A stretch of DNA of 64,000 nucleotides from an uncultured Tenacibaculum sp. (GCA_947504185.1 CANNGJ010000001.1:62001-126000), one strand, 5' to 3'; shown: positions 10,011 through 20,666, numbered from the stretch's first letter. Notes: generated from the letters alone by a model not told the origin. Translations and numbers: made by a program.

Positions 10011-10021
10011 TGTGGTAGTTA

Positions 10022-10240
10022 TTAAGCTCTATCTTCTGTTCCTTCTTTCAAGAAGATGGCACATTGTTTCATCCAATAAGCAAATAAAACAACTAAGATT
10101 AATAAGAAAATCCAGTTAACAGTGTTTGAAGTCCACCATCCTGAAGCTCCTTTTGCAACATCTAAACGTAACCATTTAAATGGCGTTAAAATGAATTCGA
10201 AAAAACTTCCTATTAATCTAAAAATATTTAATCCTAACAT
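10022..10240 (-). CDS. small membrane protein, DUF6341-like
   Basis: 72 aa; typical flavobacterial neighbour of the DUF6427 gene and upp. Confidence 0.6.
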   Translation of the reverse strand: MLGLNIFRLIGSFFEFILTPFKWLRLDVAKGASGWWTSNTVNWIFLLILVVLFAYWMKQCAIFLKEGTEDRA

Positions 10241-10254
10241 AACTTGATTATCTT

Positions 10255-10262
10255 TACGTTTG
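10255..10262 (+). promoter_or_regulatory. -7 promoter element TACGTTTG (Bacteroidetes TAnnTTTG)
   Basis: exact match 20 bp upstream of the 10283 ATG. Confidence 0.5.
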
Positions 10263-10282
10263 CAAAAATATAAAAAGAAACC

Positions 10283-11185
10283 ATGTTAGCCAATTTTTTC
10301 GGTAAATCTAAGCCAGTAAATTTTATAGTATTATTTGCATTGTTTTTATGCTATTTTACTTTAGCTGCTTTATCGAAAGAGTTTTCTCTTGAAATTCTTA
10401 AAGAATTATTTTGGTTTCTTATTGTTTTTTCAGTTTTCAACTTCATAATTGCAAAAAACAATATAACTTTTGATAACTCTTACGCGTTTTTCTTTTTTGT
10501 CGTACTTATTGGCTTTTTTCCTGAAACAATAAACATTAACAATACCTTTTACGCTAATTTAACCGTACTTCTGTTTTTGAGAAAAGTATATAGTTTGCAA
10601 ACCTCTAAAAATACCTTGCATAAAATATTTGATGGGGGGTTATGGCTTGGAATTTCTTTTTTAATTGAACCTTTAACTGCTCTTTTCGGAATTCTTTTAT
10701 ATGCTTCAATATATTTACATCACCGTTTTACTTACCAAACACTTCTTGCTCCCTTAATCGGTTTTTTCTCTCCCGTTTTTTTATATTTCACCTATTGCTT
10801 TTGGTACGATAAAACAGAAAACTTCAACCAACTTTTTAATTGGAGTATTGATTATAATTTTGAGGTTTATTTAGCCAATAAATATCTACTTCCAATTATT
10901 TTTATCGGGTTTTGTACAGTTTTTGCTTTATTTTTAAAAACACCTAAAACTTTAGCTGTAAAAAATAAGTTTAGAAAAAACTGGATTCTAATATTAATTC
11001 ACTTGGTTTCTGCTACTATTTTAGCTGCTCTTTTTAATGAAAGAAAAATTAGTGAACTACTATTTTTATTCTTCCCAACAGCAGTTGTTTTAACCAACGG
11101 ATTAGAATTAATAAAAAAGAAGTTATTGGTAGATATTATTTTAATAGTGTTTTTAATACTATCCTTTGTAAACTTTTTTCTATAG
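10283..11185 (+). CDS. DUF6427-like integral membrane protein
   Basis: 300 aa multi-TM protein MLANFFGKSKPVNFIVLF... Confidence 0.65.
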   Translation: MLANFFGKSKPVNFIVLFALFLCYFTLAALSKEFSLEILKELFWFLIVFSVFNFIIAKNNITFDNSYAFFFFVVLIGFFPETININNTFYANLTVLLFLRKVYSLQTSKNTLHKIFDGGLWLGISFLIEPLTALFGILLYASIYLHHRFTYQTLLAPLIGFFSPVFLYFTYCFWYDKTENFNQLFNWSIDYNFEVYLANKYLLPIIFIGFCTVFALFLKTPKTLAVKNKFRKNWILILIHLVSATILAALFNERKISELLFLFFPTAVVLTNGLELIKKKLLVDIILIVFLILSFVNFFL

Positions 11186-11839
11186 TTCCATTTTAGCTCC
11201 GAATGCTAAGTCACCAGCATCACCTAAGCCAAGAATAATATACCCTTTGTCATTTAGGTCTTTATCTATATCTGCAATCCATAAATCAGTATCTTCAGGG
11301 AAATGTTCTTTAACATAATCTATACCGTCTGATGAGCCAATAACCGAAACTATTTGAATATTTTTAGGAGTTCCATATTTTTTAATCGCTTCGTAAACTG
11401 CTACTAAAGATCGTCCTGTTGCTAACATCGGATCGACTAACAACAACGTTTTCCCATCAATAGAAGGGGAAGCAAAATATTCAACAACTATCTCAAATTC
11501 TTCATCATTATTTGGATGATGACGGTACGCTGATATAAAAGCATTTTCGGCATCATCAAAATAATTTAATAATCCGTTATGTAAGGGTAATCCTGCTCTA
11601 AGTATCGAGCACAAAACCACATCGTTTACTGGTAAACTAGTTGGTTTAATTCCTAAAGGGGTTTGCACCTCTTTGTTTTTAAAAGACAACTCTTTACTCA
11701 GTTCATAACTTAAAACCTCTCCAATTCGTTCAATATTTCTACGAAAACGCATCGAATCTTTTTGAATATTTACATCTCTAATTTCAGCTAAAAATTTATT
11801 AAGAATTGAATTTTCTTGTGCTAAATGATGAATTTTCAT
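11180..11839 (-). CDS. upp: uracil phosphoribosyltransferase
   Basis: 219 aa; LCSILRAGLPLHNG, LLVDPMLATGRSL, IILGLGDAGDLAFG. Confidence 0.92.
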   Translation of the reverse strand: MKIHHLAQENSILNKFLAEIRDVNIQKDSMRFRRNIERIGEVLSYELSKELSFKNKEVQTPLGIKPTSLPVNDVVLCSILRAGLPLHNGLLNYFDDAENAFISAYRHHPNNDEEFEIVVEYFASPSIDGKTLLLVDPMLATGRSLVAVYEAIKKYGTPKNIQIVSVIGSSDGIDYVKEHFPEDTDLWIADIDKDLNDKGYIILGLGDAGDLAFGAKMEL

Positions 11840-11873
11840 GATAGGTTGATTTTTGGCGAAATTACAAAAAAGA

Positions 11874-11901
11874 AAAACTCCACCTGTTCAGATGGAGTTT
11901 T
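11874..11901 (-). terminator. intrinsic terminator after the 11907..12479 gene
   Basis: AAAACTCCA[C]CTG..CAG[A]TGGAGTTTT; the C/A mismatch becomes a G-U pair only on the minus strand. Confidence 0.6.
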
Positions 11902-11906
11902 AGTAT

Positions 11907-12479
11907 TTAAAAAATTTTATACGAGAATTTTAGTCCTAGCGCCAAATATAAATTTGTTAAACTCTTCTGGCTTCCTAAATCAAAATCTTTTGCAACACCA
12001 AGTCCTGCATGGAAATTAAACAACCAATTACCGCCTAAAGATCGTTGTAAACCCCAGTGAATCTCACTTGCTAAAACATTGTTTGCCGTAAATAAGTAGG
12101 GCTCATTATCAAATCTCGACGTAATATACTTTGTTTGAAATGCTAAATAATTACTAGAGTTATTAGTAACATTCTTACCTTTCTTATAACGCTTTTTAAA
12201 ATTGTAATTATATTTTACTTCTGATTTAAAATAAGCGGAAGGAAATCTATTTAAGTCCCATCTAACTTCGTAAGAGCTTTTTACATTTGCAGATGCTCCG
12301 ATTCCAGCACTTAAATCAATTGTCCATTCTTTTGCTATTGGTACTTCGTAAGACAAACCTAACCCAGCAAAATTAAAATCAGTCTTAAACATTGATTGTA
12401 ATTCTGGTTCTTCTTGCGAAAAAGCAGAAAATGACAATGTAAAAATCGCAATAAATAATAGTAGTAATTTCTTTTTCAT
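11907..12479 (-). CDS. outer-membrane beta-barrel-like protein with signal peptide
   Basis: 190 aa; MKKKLLLLFIAIFTLSFSAFSQEE..., alternating barrel pattern ending LKFSYKIF. Confidence 0.6.
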   Translation of the reverse strand: MKKKLLLLFIAIFTLSFSAFSQEEPELQSMFKTDFNFAGLGLSYEVPIAKEWTIDLSAGIGASANVKSSYEVRWDLNRFPSAYFKSEVKYNYNFKKRYKKGKNVTNNSSNYLAFQTKYITSRFDNEPYLFTANNVLASEIHWGLQRSLGGNWLFNFHAGLGVAKDFDLGSQKSLTNLYLALGLKFSYKIF

Positions 12480-12535
12480 AGCTTAATATTTAGTTTTAAA
12501 ATTTAAGCTACAGTTCAACTATTTTTATGCCATTA

Positions 12536-13312
12536 TTACTTTACAAAAGCTCTCAATATTTTAATCGTTTCATCTTTATCTTCTAGATGACTCATGTGCC
12601 CATTTGGTGATTCTGCTAAAGGTGTATTTGTTCTTTTAGCTTCCTGAATAATTGATTCGCAATTTAATACTGGGTCCTTCTTACCAAGAACTATTAATCT
12701 TTTTTCAATTGATTTTAATACAACTTCTTTGTTACCTCGTAAACGCATTCCTTCATTCGCAGCTATATAACCTCTAACTGATACTTTTAATGCTTCATCT
12801 TTTACTTGCTCTACCTTTTCAATTAATTCCAATCGCTTATTCTCTGAAAATAAATTCGTAATTGACATTTTTATTAAAGGCTCGTAATTTTTCTGAGCCA
12901 TATCACAAGCTCTTTTTCTAAGTTCTTTTCGTTCTTCATTATCTGCTTGAGCGGTAGAATTCAATAAACATAATCCTTTTACATTTTTATGATATTTCTC
13001 TGTAAATGCTAAAGCTACGTAACCTCCCATAGAATGTCCTATAAAAATTGATCGACGAATCCTCAAGCTGTTTAAAACCTCTTTTACAGCTTCGGCCATA
13101 TCTCCCATTGAATGTATATATCCTATACAACCTGTATTTCCATGACCTAGTAAATCGATACAAATCACACGGTTTCTTTTAGATAGCTCAAAAACAATAT
13201 CCTTCCACATTGTAGAGTTTTCTAAAAAACCATGTAGTAAAACTATAGCACTTCCCTTTCCAATATCTGAATACGCTATTTTACTATTTTTATAATTGAT
13301 AAAGTTTTGCAT
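12536..13312 (-). CDS. alpha/beta hydrolase
   Basis: 258 aa; VLLHGFLENSTMW, IGHSMGGYVALAF, NGHMSHLED. Confidence 0.9.
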   Translation of the reverse strand: MQNFINYKNSKIAYSDIGKGSAIVLLHGFLENSTMWKDIVFELSKRNRVICIDLLGHGNTGCIGYIHSMGDMAEAVKEVLNSLRIRRSIFIGHSMGGYVALAFTEKYHKNVKGLCLLNSTAQADNEERKELRKRACDMAQKNYEPLIKMSITNLFSENKRLELIEKVEQVKDEALKVSVRGYIAANEGMRLRGNKEVVLKSIEKRLIVLGKKDPVLNCESIIQEAKRTNTPLAESPNGHMSHLEDKDETIKILRAFVK

Positions 13313-13355
13313 CTTACAAAAATATGTATCTTTCGCTAGTTTTTACTCTAAATTC

Positions 13356-13913
13356 ATGTTAACCTCTCCCTTTTCTTATCTATCAAAAAAAGCAGAAAAA
13401 AGATTTACTTTTTTTATTCTTTTAGCAACAGTTATTGCTGGGTGTTTTATGGTTTATTTTGACAGTTATTTAAAAAATGAAACCTGTAAAAACGGAATCA
13501 TTTCTTTTGAGTTAGTGAGTAATGTTGAAGATTCAAAAACTATTTTAAATTCTTGGAATTTAAAATCAAAAATTAGTGCAGGGTTAAGTTTAGGATTAGA
13601 TTACCTCTTCCTATTATTATATCCTTCTTTAATAGCTTTGTTAATACACAAACTTAACAAGAAATTGTGGAGCATTCATTCTTTCTATCAAATTGGAGTT
13701 ATTATAATTTTTGCACAATTTTTCACAGCCTTATTCGATGCTATAGAAAATATTGGATTAATACAATTACTTTTAGGTAATATCGATCAATTTTGGACAT
13801 CGCTTGCCTATTATTTTGCGTCCATAAAATTTATTTTAATACTAATCGGAATAGCATACATTATTCTAAACTTTAGCTATTTTTTAATTCAAAAATTCAT
13901 TGAAAATGAATAA
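13356..13913 (+). CDS. hypothetical membrane protein
   Basis: ORF (track start 13296) with likely ATG at 13356 (MLTSPFSYLSKK...), four hydrophobic segments. Confidence 0.6.
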   Translation: MLTSPFSYLSKKAEKRFTFFILLATVIAGCFMVYFDSYLKNETCKNGIISFELVSNVEDSKTILNSWNLKSKISAGLSLGLDYLFLLLYPSLIALLIHKLNKKLWSIHSFYQIGVIIIFAQFFTALFDAIENIGLIQLLLGNIDQFWTSLAYYFASIKFILILIGIAYIILNFSYFLIQKFIENE

Positions 13914-15201
13914 AACCAAAGAAATATTTATCACTGGGTTTGCTCTTTTTTCTCTATTCTTCGGAGCAGGAAATTTATTATTACCACCTTTATTAGGTTA
14001 TAATGCAGGAGAAAATTGGTTTTGGGTAACTATTGGTTTTATGATTACTGCGGTTATAATTCCAATTATCGGGATTTTAGCTCACGCTAAATTACAAGGA
14101 ACTTTATACGATTTTGGCAAAAAAGTATCACCAACATTTAGTTTTATCTATTGTGTTATTGTTTACATAATTTCTATTGCAATCCCATCTCCAAGAACTG
14201 CATCTGCAACACACGAAATTGCTATTCATCCATTTTTTGGCACAAGCCCATTGCTAACAAGCTGTGTTTATTTTTCGTTGGTTTTAGTTTTTGTTTTAAA
14301 TCGATCTAAAATCTTAAATCTTATCGGTAAATATCTAACCCCGTTTATAGTACTAATTTTAATTTTGGTTATTGGTATTGGATTATTTTCGAGTGATATG
14401 ATTATGAATCCGAGCACATTTACTACACCAATTGTTGCTGGGTTACTTGAAGGATATCAAACTTTTGATGCAATTGGAGCAGTTGTTGTTGGTGGTGTTG
14501 TTATTATTTCTTTAAAATTAAAGGGTCACGAATCTTTTGATGACAAAAAGGAACTGATTAAAAAAGCTGGAATTATTGCTGGCATAGGTCTTTTCGTAAT
14601 TTATGCTGGATTAATTTCTGTAGGAGCTTTTTATGGTTCAGAAATTTTAGTTGACAACACATTAAGTGGTGATATGCAAAGAGCAAGTTTACTTCGAGGA
14701 ATTAGTATTGCAACTTTAGGAAATATTGGGAACGCATTTTTAAGCGTACTAATAGCATTAGCTTGTTTTACAACCGCGGTTGGTATTATAACTGGAACTT
14801 CAGATTATTTTAAAGGTTTATTTAAAGACTCACCAAAAGCTTACACTATTACTGCTGTTACAGCTTGTATTATTGGTGTTTTAGTTGGACAAATGGATTT
14901 TCATTCAATCATTGTAATTGCCTTACCAATACTAATGTTTATTTACCCTATAACAATTGTATTAATTCTTTTAAATGTATTACCAGAAAAATGGGCTTCT
15001 GCACTAGTTTTTAAAGTAGTGGTTTTAGTTACTTTTATTTTTAGTATTCCTGATTTTTTAGGATTTATCGTTCCTAAAGAAAGTTTAACTGGAATTAAAA
15101 ATTTAATTCCTTTGGCTAATTATCATTTGGGATGGGTTTTGCCTGCTATTTTAGCTTTTATTGGGGTTAACTTAAAGTACAAAAACAGCAATCTAGCTTA
15201 A
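13906..15201 (+). CDS. brnQ: branched-chain amino acid transport system II carrier protein
   Basis: ALFSLFFGAGNLLLPPLLGYNAG, IAIPSPRTASATHE; about 431 aa. Confidence 0.9.
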   Translation: MNKTKEIFITGFALFSLFFGAGNLLLPPLLGYNAGENWFWVTIGFMITAVIIPIIGILAHAKLQGTLYDFGKKVSPTFSFIYCVIVYIISIAIPSPRTASATHEIAIHPFFGTSPLLTSCVYFSLVLVFVLNRSKILNLIGKYLTPFIVLILILVIGIGLFSSDMIMNPSTFTTPIVAGLLEGYQTFDAIGAVVVGGVVIISLKLKGHESFDDKKELIKKAGIIAGIGLFVIYAGLISVGAFYGSEILVDNTLSGDMQRASLLRGISIATLGNIGNAFLSVLIALACFTTAVGIITGTSDYFKGLFKDSPKAYTITAVTACIIGVLVGQMDFHSIIVIALPILMFIYPITIVLILLNVLPEKWASALVFKVVVLVTFIFSIPDFLGFIVPKESLTGIKNLIPLANYHLGWVLPAILAFIGVNLKYKNSNLA

Positions 15202-15241
15202 AAACTAAACCGCCGTTTCATCCCCTTAATTAAAAGTTTTA

Positions 15242-16156
15242 CTATTTATTTTCTGCTTTCAATAATTCAGTAGCTGCTAATTTTCCAAAAGCATTTGCGG
15301 CAAATGGGCTTGCTCCAGTAATTAATTTTCTATCTATATGTACAGTTGCATCAGCCTCTTCATTAATAATAGTAACTCCTAAATCGTTTAGTTTTTTACC
15401 ATATATCCAAGGCATTGCTCCAGGAGTATAACCTATTGATGGCCCTTGTGCATCTGCCGCATCTGGGAAAGCTGCAATTTTATATCCTTTATAAATAAAA
15501 TCTTCTTTGTTTCCATCTATATTTCCTGCTAATAAAGCTGCTGGACCGTGGCAAATAGCAAGTGTATACATATCACTATTATGCGACCATTGCAACACCT
15601 TATTTACATCTTTATTATCTGGTAAACCTAACATTGCTCCATGACCACCAGGAATAAAAATTGCTACATAATTATTAATGCTGTCATTCATTGTTGTATT
15701 CACAAAAACCTTTAAACTTCTTGGTTTTTCAAATTTATTTTTGAATTCTTTAAAAATAGCTTTTACATTTTTATCTTCTTCTGGCATTGCCCACATTTCT
15801 ACCGCTACTGGTTTTCCTGTTGGTGTAACGATTTCAATATCAAAACCTGCATTTTTTAAATGTAATGCTGGCAATAATATTTCTACAGGATGGTTTCCTG
15901 TTGAAAATTTCTTACCATTTGCCATGGTCATATTTCTTTCTTCAGTACAAATCATCAATACTTTTTTGTTTCCTGTGTGCTTATTTTCATACACCGTATT
16001 ATCAAAATTTGTTGTTGGTGATGTTGCTAATTTTAATGCTAATGGAGAAGGAATATATGCTCCATCTTCTATTTGAGTTGGTTTAGCGGCAAAATAAACG
16101 GCTACAAATGCAATTACTAATAATACTACTAATCCTAATACTATCTTTTTAATCAT
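15242..16156 (-). CDS. type 1 glutamine amidotransferase domain / DJ-1-PfpI (Hsp31-like) protein, membrane-anchored
   Basis: 304 aa; N-terminal TM, FIPGGHGAMLGLPDN, LAICHGPAALL. Confidence 0.85.
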   Translation of the reverse strand: MIKKIVLGLVVLLVIAFVAVYFAAKPTQIEDGAYIPSPLALKLATSPTTNFDNTVYENKHTGNKKVLMICTEERNMTMANGKKFSTGNHPVEILLPALHLKNAGFDIEIVTPTGKPVAVEMWAMPEEDKNVKAIFKEFKNKFEKPRSLKVFVNTTMNDSINNYVAIFIPGGHGAMLGLPDNKDVNKVLQWSHNSDMYTLAICHGPAALLAGNIDGNKEDFIYKGYKIAAFPDAADAQGPSIGYTPGAMPWIYGKKLNDLGVTIINEEADATVHIDRKLITGASPFAANAFGKLAATELLKAENK

Positions 16157-16161
16157 AATTT

Positions 16162-16791
16162 TTATATAAAAGTTACTAATTCTTTCATCGGTTTTCTAAC
16201 TTTTACCAAGTTCACCAACCAATCTTTATCTGCGTCTCTGTACCCTAAAGGTAGTAATAAAGTACTACGCAATCCTTTTTCTCGTAATCCTAAAATTTTA
16301 TCTAAAGCTTCTGGGTCAAAACCTTCCATTGGTGTACTATCAACTCCTTCGTAAGCTGCTTGCGTAATTGCTGCCATAAAAGCAATATAAGTTTGACGAG
16401 CTGCATGTTCAAAATTCACCTCAGCATCACGTGGTGGATATCCTGCTAATAACTTTTGACGGTAGTTTTCCCAGCCTTCGTTTTTAAATCCACGGATTTC
16501 GTTTGTTAAATCGAACATATGATTAATACGGTCTTCAGTGTAGTTATCCCAAGCTGCGAAAACCAATAAGTGAGAGCAATCCGTTACTTGTGGTTGATTC
16601 CAAGCAATTTCTCTAATACTCGCTTTAGTTTCATCGTTAGTTACTACAAAAACTTCAAAAGGTTGCAATCCACTTGAAGTTGGTGCTAATCTTATAGCTT
16701 CTAAAATATTATCTATTTTCTTTTCAGGAACTACTTTGCCATTCATGGCTTTAGTAGCATAACGCCCATTTAATTTATCTAAAAAACTCAT
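16162..16791 (-). CDS. NAD(P)H-dependent nitroreductase family oxidoreductase
   Basis: 209 aa; RYATKAMNG, RLAPTSSGLQPFEVFVVTN, LLPLGYRD. Confidence 0.9.
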   Translation of the reverse strand: MSFLDKLNGRYATKAMNGKVVPEKKIDNILEAIRLAPTSSGLQPFEVFVVTNDETKASIREIAWNQPQVTDCSHLLVFAAWDNYTEDRINHMFDLTNEIRGFKNEGWENYRQKLLAGYPPRDAEVNFEHAARQTYIAFMAAITQAAYEGVDSTPMEGFDPEALDKILGLREKGLRSTLLLPLGYRDADKDWLVNLVKVRKPMKELVTFI

Positions 16792-16817
16792 TTGCTTTGT
16801 TTCTAATTATTAGAATA

Positions 16818-16825
16818 CAAATGTA
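16818..16825 (-). promoter_or_regulatory. -7 promoter element TACATTTG for the nitroreductase gene
   Basis: exact TAnnTTTG on minus strand, 27 bp upstream of the ATG at 16791. Confidence 0.5.
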
Positions 16826-16865
16826 GTTTTCAATTAACTCTTAAAAATTGATGTATGGTAAGAAA

Positions 16866-17447
16866 TTACTCGTTTGCTATTTCTTTTCGAATTCTACTTA
16901 AACTTTCATTCGTAATACCTAGATAAGAAGCAATATGATAATTTTTTACATTTTGCTCTATATTAGGGTAGGTATTTATAAAGTTTAGATAACGTTGTTT
17001 CGCTGAAAGAGTTAAGTTTTCTAAAATTCTTCTTTGAAAAGCTGCAAATGCAGATTCTAAATTTTTGATGTGAAAGTTACTAATTTTTGGAATTTCGTTA
17101 CACAAATCATCAAAATCTTCTTTTGAAATTTTATATAATACTGACTCTTTTATACATTCAATATAAGACACCGATTTGGTTCTTTCTCTGCCAAAAAGCG
17201 CTATATAATCACTTATCCACCATCCATTAATTGCAAATTGAAGTGTGCACTCTTTTCCTTGTAAGTCTATAAAATAGGTCCTTAAACACCCTTCTTCTAT
17301 AAAGTGTAAATCTGCGACCTTTTCATCTGCTTTTAAAAGAAATTCTCCTTTCTTTAAAGTTCTTCTTTTTAGCTTACTTAAAACAAGTTGTTCTTCTTTT
17401 TCAGTAAATGAAATTCCTTTAAAAATTTGAAGCAGTATTGAATTCAC
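16866..17447 (-). CDS. Crp/Fnr family transcriptional regulator
   Basis: 193 aa; cNMP-binding-like fold (KKGEFLLKADEKVADLHFIEEGCLRTY), C-terminal HTH (IASYLGITNESLSRIRKEI). Confidence 0.85.
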   Translation of the reverse strand: MNSILLQIFKGISFTEKEEQLVLSKLKRRTLKKGEFLLKADEKVADLHFIEEGCLRTYFIDLQGKECTLQFAINGWWISDYIALFGRERTKSVSYIECIKESVLYKISKEDFDDLCNEIPKISNFHIKNLESAFAAFQRRILENLTLSAKQRYLNFINTYPNIEQNVKNYHIASYLGITNESLSRIRKEIANE

Positions 17448-17547
17448 CTAGCTAGTTTTATTTCTTTAGATTTCCTAAATATAAACAATTAGTAAAAGTT
17501 CTAATCATTTTAATAATCTAACTCTTTCTAAGAGTTAAATTACCCAC

Positions 17548-17587
17548 AAAAAAACACCCAAACTAATTATAGTTGGGTGTTTTTTTC
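17548..17587. terminator. bidirectional intrinsic terminator
   Basis: AAAAAAACACCCAAACT..AGTTGGGTGTTTTTTT. Confidence 0.7.
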
Positions 17588-17603
17588 AATTTTAAGAAAT
17601 AAA

Positions 17604-18107
17604 TTAAAATCTATATCCTACATTAATTCCTACTCTAGGTACTATTGACCTTGATTCTGATGTAAACATATTTCTACCTAAACCACCATAAACATCAACA
17701 ATAAAACCACCAGATGAAATATATTTAGATCCTATTGCTATACCTAAAGCTCCATCAGTATATTCTTTATATTGTTTTACAGCACTTCCGTCTATATCAA
17801 TTTCTTTTTCACCTGTATTAATTCCTAAAAAAATTTCTCCAAAATAATTCCAATTTCTATTGTTTGTGAAATAATGACGGAAATAAGGAGTAATCATTCG
17901 CTCTTCATTATACTTAAAATCTGCTGACTTTTTTTCGAAATTAAACAAAGCAGATACCCCCACCGACGATCTTTCACTTGTATAATATTCGTAAGAAAAC
18001 TCTAATGTTTTAAATGCTAAGGCGTCTAATAAATCAACTTTAACCTCTTGTTGTGCTTGGGTAAATGAGCTAATGAAAACCACAGCTACTAAAAGTATTT
18101 TCTTCAT
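17604..18107 (-). CDS. outer-membrane beta-barrel-like protein
   Basis: 167 aa; signal peptide, C-terminal GINVGYRF. Confidence 0.6.
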   Translation of the reverse strand: MKKILLVAVVFISSFTQAQQEVKVDLLDALAFKTLEFSYEYYTSERSSVGVSALFNFEKKSADFKYNEERMITPYFRHYFTNNRNWNYFGEIFLGINTGEKEIDIDGSAVKQYKEYTDGALGIAIGSKYISSGGFIVDVYGGLGRNMFTSESRSIVPRVGINVGYRF

Positions 18108-18217
18108 GTAAAATTTTTTAATCGATTATAACTTGAGTTCAGTATCAATTATAATACCACAAAACTACATTAATTATAAAATGTGATACAAACAAAAATA
18201 GTTTTTTCTTTTAATTT

Positions 18218-18334
18218 TTAAGAGCAATTACAATCAGTATTACAGTTTGTAGTTTTTTTAGTTTTAAAAACGAATTTCTTTACTAAAAAAACAACTGCTA
18301 AAACAACTACTGTATATGTAATAACTTCCTGCAT
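18218..18334 (-). CDS. FeoB-associated Cys-rich membrane protein
   Basis: 38 aa MQEVITYTVVVLAVVFLVKKFVFKTKKTTNCNTDCNCS; ATG overlaps the feoB stop codon (TAATG). Confidence 0.8.
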   Translation of the reverse strand: MQEVITYTVVVLAVVFLVKKFVFKTKKTTNCNTDCNCS

Positions 18335-20439
18335 TATTTTAAAAATTGATATGCTATAAATGCTGATAAGTATGCTAAAGCTCCCATACCTACTAATTGT
18401 ATTATAGGCCATTTCCAGCTTTTGGTTTCGCGCTTTACAATTGCTAACGTTGCCATGCATTGCATAGCAAAAGCATAAAACAGTAATAATGATATTCCTG
18501 TGGCAAAATTAAATCGCTTTTCACCCGTTATAGGATTTATTTCTGAGGCCATTTTTTCTTTTATAGTTGAAATATCTTCATCATTATTCTCAACACTATA
18601 AATAGTTGCTAGTGTACCTATAAAAACTTCGCGGGCTGCAAATGATGCTATTAAACCAATTCCTATTTTCCAATCATAACCTAATGGTCTTACCGTTGGC
18701 TCAATAGCTTTCCCAGCTATTCCAATATACGATTTTTCTAATTTAGCTGAAGCTACTTTTTGCGCTAGCTCATTTTCACTTAATCCTTGATTTGCTACAT
18801 TCTCAATTACATTTCTTTCAGCATCTTTAAATGATGATGGTCCGTGTGACGCTAAAAACCACAAAACAATAGAAATTGCTAAAATGATTTTTCCCGCCCC
18901 AAAAACAAACGCTTTCGTTTTTTCTAAAACATCAAGAAGTACATTTTTTACTGATGGCAACTTATAGTTGGGCATTTCAATTACAAAAAACGAATTGCTT
19001 TTTATTTTTAAAGTTTTATGTAAAATATAAGCGGCTATTATAGCTGCTAAAAATCCTAAAACATATAGCCCTAATAGCGTTATTCCTTGTAAATTTAAGA
19101 ATCCGAATACTTTAGTATCTGGGATTATCAACGCTATTAAAATTGCATACACTGGTAATCTTGCTGAACATGTAGTAAATGGAGTGACTAAAATTGTGAT
19201 TAATCGTTCTTTCCAACTAGATATCGTTCTTGTTGCCATAATTGCAGGAATAGCACAAGCAGTTCCTGAAATTAATGGAATTACACTTTTACCACTCATT
19301 CCGAAACGACGCATAATTTTATCCATTAAAAACACCACCCTACTCATATAACCAGTTTCTTCCAAAATGGCTATAAACAAGAATAAAATTGCAATTTGTG
19401 GAATAAAAATAACTACTCCACCAATGCCAGGAATAATTCCGTCTGTTAACAAATCGGTAAACATTCCTGCTGGAAGATTGTTTTTTACATACATAGAAAT
19501 ATCAGCAAAAAGACCATCTATAAAATCCATTGGTGTTGATGCCCAATCAAAAATTGATTGAAAAATCAATAATAATAACCCAAAGAAAATGATGTAACCA
19601 AATATTTTATGAGTAAAAACTTTATCTAATTTACTACGTAAATCGGTTGCTTTCGTTTTATCAACCGTATAAGTTTTCTTTAAAATTGAATTTATTTTCT
19701 GATATCTATATATCGTTTCTTTATGCTGATATTTCTTCTGTTGAGAAACATCGTGCCCAAAAGATTGTATTGCTATTTTTTCCTCTTCAAAAAGTAATAG
19801 TGTATGTTGTTTAGTTAACAACATCCACAATTCATACGTTGAAAATCGAGTGCTTACTTTTGATAGTCTTTCAAAATAATCGCTATCAATTTTTTTAGAA
19901 ATTCCCTTAAAATTTGTAACGGGTTTTATTGAAGCATAATTAGAAATTTCAGCTTTTAATTCATCTATTCCTTCATTATTTCTTGCCGACATTAAAACTA
20001 CTTTAGTTTGTAGTTCTTTTTCAAGTTCTTCAACATCAATCGAAATTCCTTTTCGCTGCAATTGATCAGCCATATTTAAGGCTAAAATTGTTGGCGTTTC
20101 TAAATCTTGAATCTGAGAAAACAATAATAAATTTCTCTTTAAATTCTCAATATCTGCAACAATAACAATTACATCAGGTTGCTCATCTTTTTGAGCGCTC
20201 ATTAATGTTTTTAAAACAATACTTTCGTCTATCGATGTTGGGTTGATGCTATAAGTACCAGGTAAATCTGTAATAATCGCGGTTTGATTATTTGGCAATT
20301 TACATCCCCCTTGTTTTTTATCTACGGTTACTCCTGGGTAGTTACCAACCTTTTGATTTAACCCTGTTAATTGATTAAATAATGAAGTTTTTCCTGTGTT
20401 CGGATTTCCAATTAAAGCAACTTTAATACGTTTACTCAT
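18334..20439 (-). CDS. feoB: ferrous iron transport protein B
   Basis: 701 aa; GNPNTGKTSLFNQLTG, Gate motifs, TM core. Confidence 0.96.
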   Translation of the reverse strand: MSKRIKVALIGNPNTGKTSLFNQLTGLNQKVGNYPGVTVDKKQGGCKLPNNQTAIITDLPGTYSINPTSIDESIVLKTLMSAQKDEQPDVIVIVADIENLKRNLLLFSQIQDLETPTILALNMADQLQRKGISIDVEELEKELQTKVVLMSARNNEGIDELKAEISNYASIKPVTNFKGISKKIDSDYFERLSKVSTRFSTYELWMLLTKQHTLLLFEEEKIAIQSFGHDVSQQKKYQHKETIYRYQKINSILKKTYTVDKTKATDLRSKLDKVFTHKIFGYIIFFGLLLLIFQSIFDWASTPMDFIDGLFADISMYVKNNLPAGMFTDLLTDGIIPGIGGVVIFIPQIAILFLFIAILEETGYMSRVVFLMDKIMRRFGMSGKSVIPLISGTACAIPAIMATRTISSWKERLITILVTPFTTCSARLPVYAILIALIIPDTKVFGFLNLQGITLLGLYVLGFLAAIIAAYILHKTLKIKSNSFFVIEMPNYKLPSVKNVLLDVLEKTKAFVFGAGKIILAISIVLWFLASHGPSSFKDAERNVIENVANQGLSENELAQKVASAKLEKSYIGIAGKAIEPTVRPLGYDWKIGIGLIASFAAREVFIGTLATIYSVENNDEDISTIKEKMASEINPITGEKRFNFATGISLLLFYAFAMQCMATLAIVKRETKSWKWPIIQLVGMGALAYLSAFIAYQFLK

Positions 20440-20666
20440 CAGTTAAGTTTAGAAATTATAATTTGACAAGCGGTTTCTTTTCTAATTGCTAAATAACTGC
20501 CATTTACACAAATGTACATTGGGTCTTTTAACGGAGCAACTTGTAGTAACTCTACTTCTGTTCCTGGTAAGCACCCCATTTCTAACAATTTTAAAGGAAT
20601 ATTATCCAAGCTCTCTTCAGATATAATTCCTTTTTCTCCGACGTGTAATGTTGCAATTGTGTTCAA
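20439..20666 (-). CDS. feoA: ferrous iron transport protein A
   Basis: 75 aa; LLEMGCLPGTEVELLQVAPLKDPMYICVNGSYLAIRKETA. Confidence 0.92.
   Translation of the reverse strand: MNTIATLHVGEKGIISEESLDNIPLKLLEMGCLPGTEVELLQVAPLKDPMYICVNGSYLAIRKETACQIIISKLN

Noticed and set aside
18218-18460. 80-aa ORF MHGNVSNCKARNQ...
   Set aside because: Its N-terminal half overlaps feoB out of frame; the real gene is the 38-aa MQEVITYT... starting at 18334.
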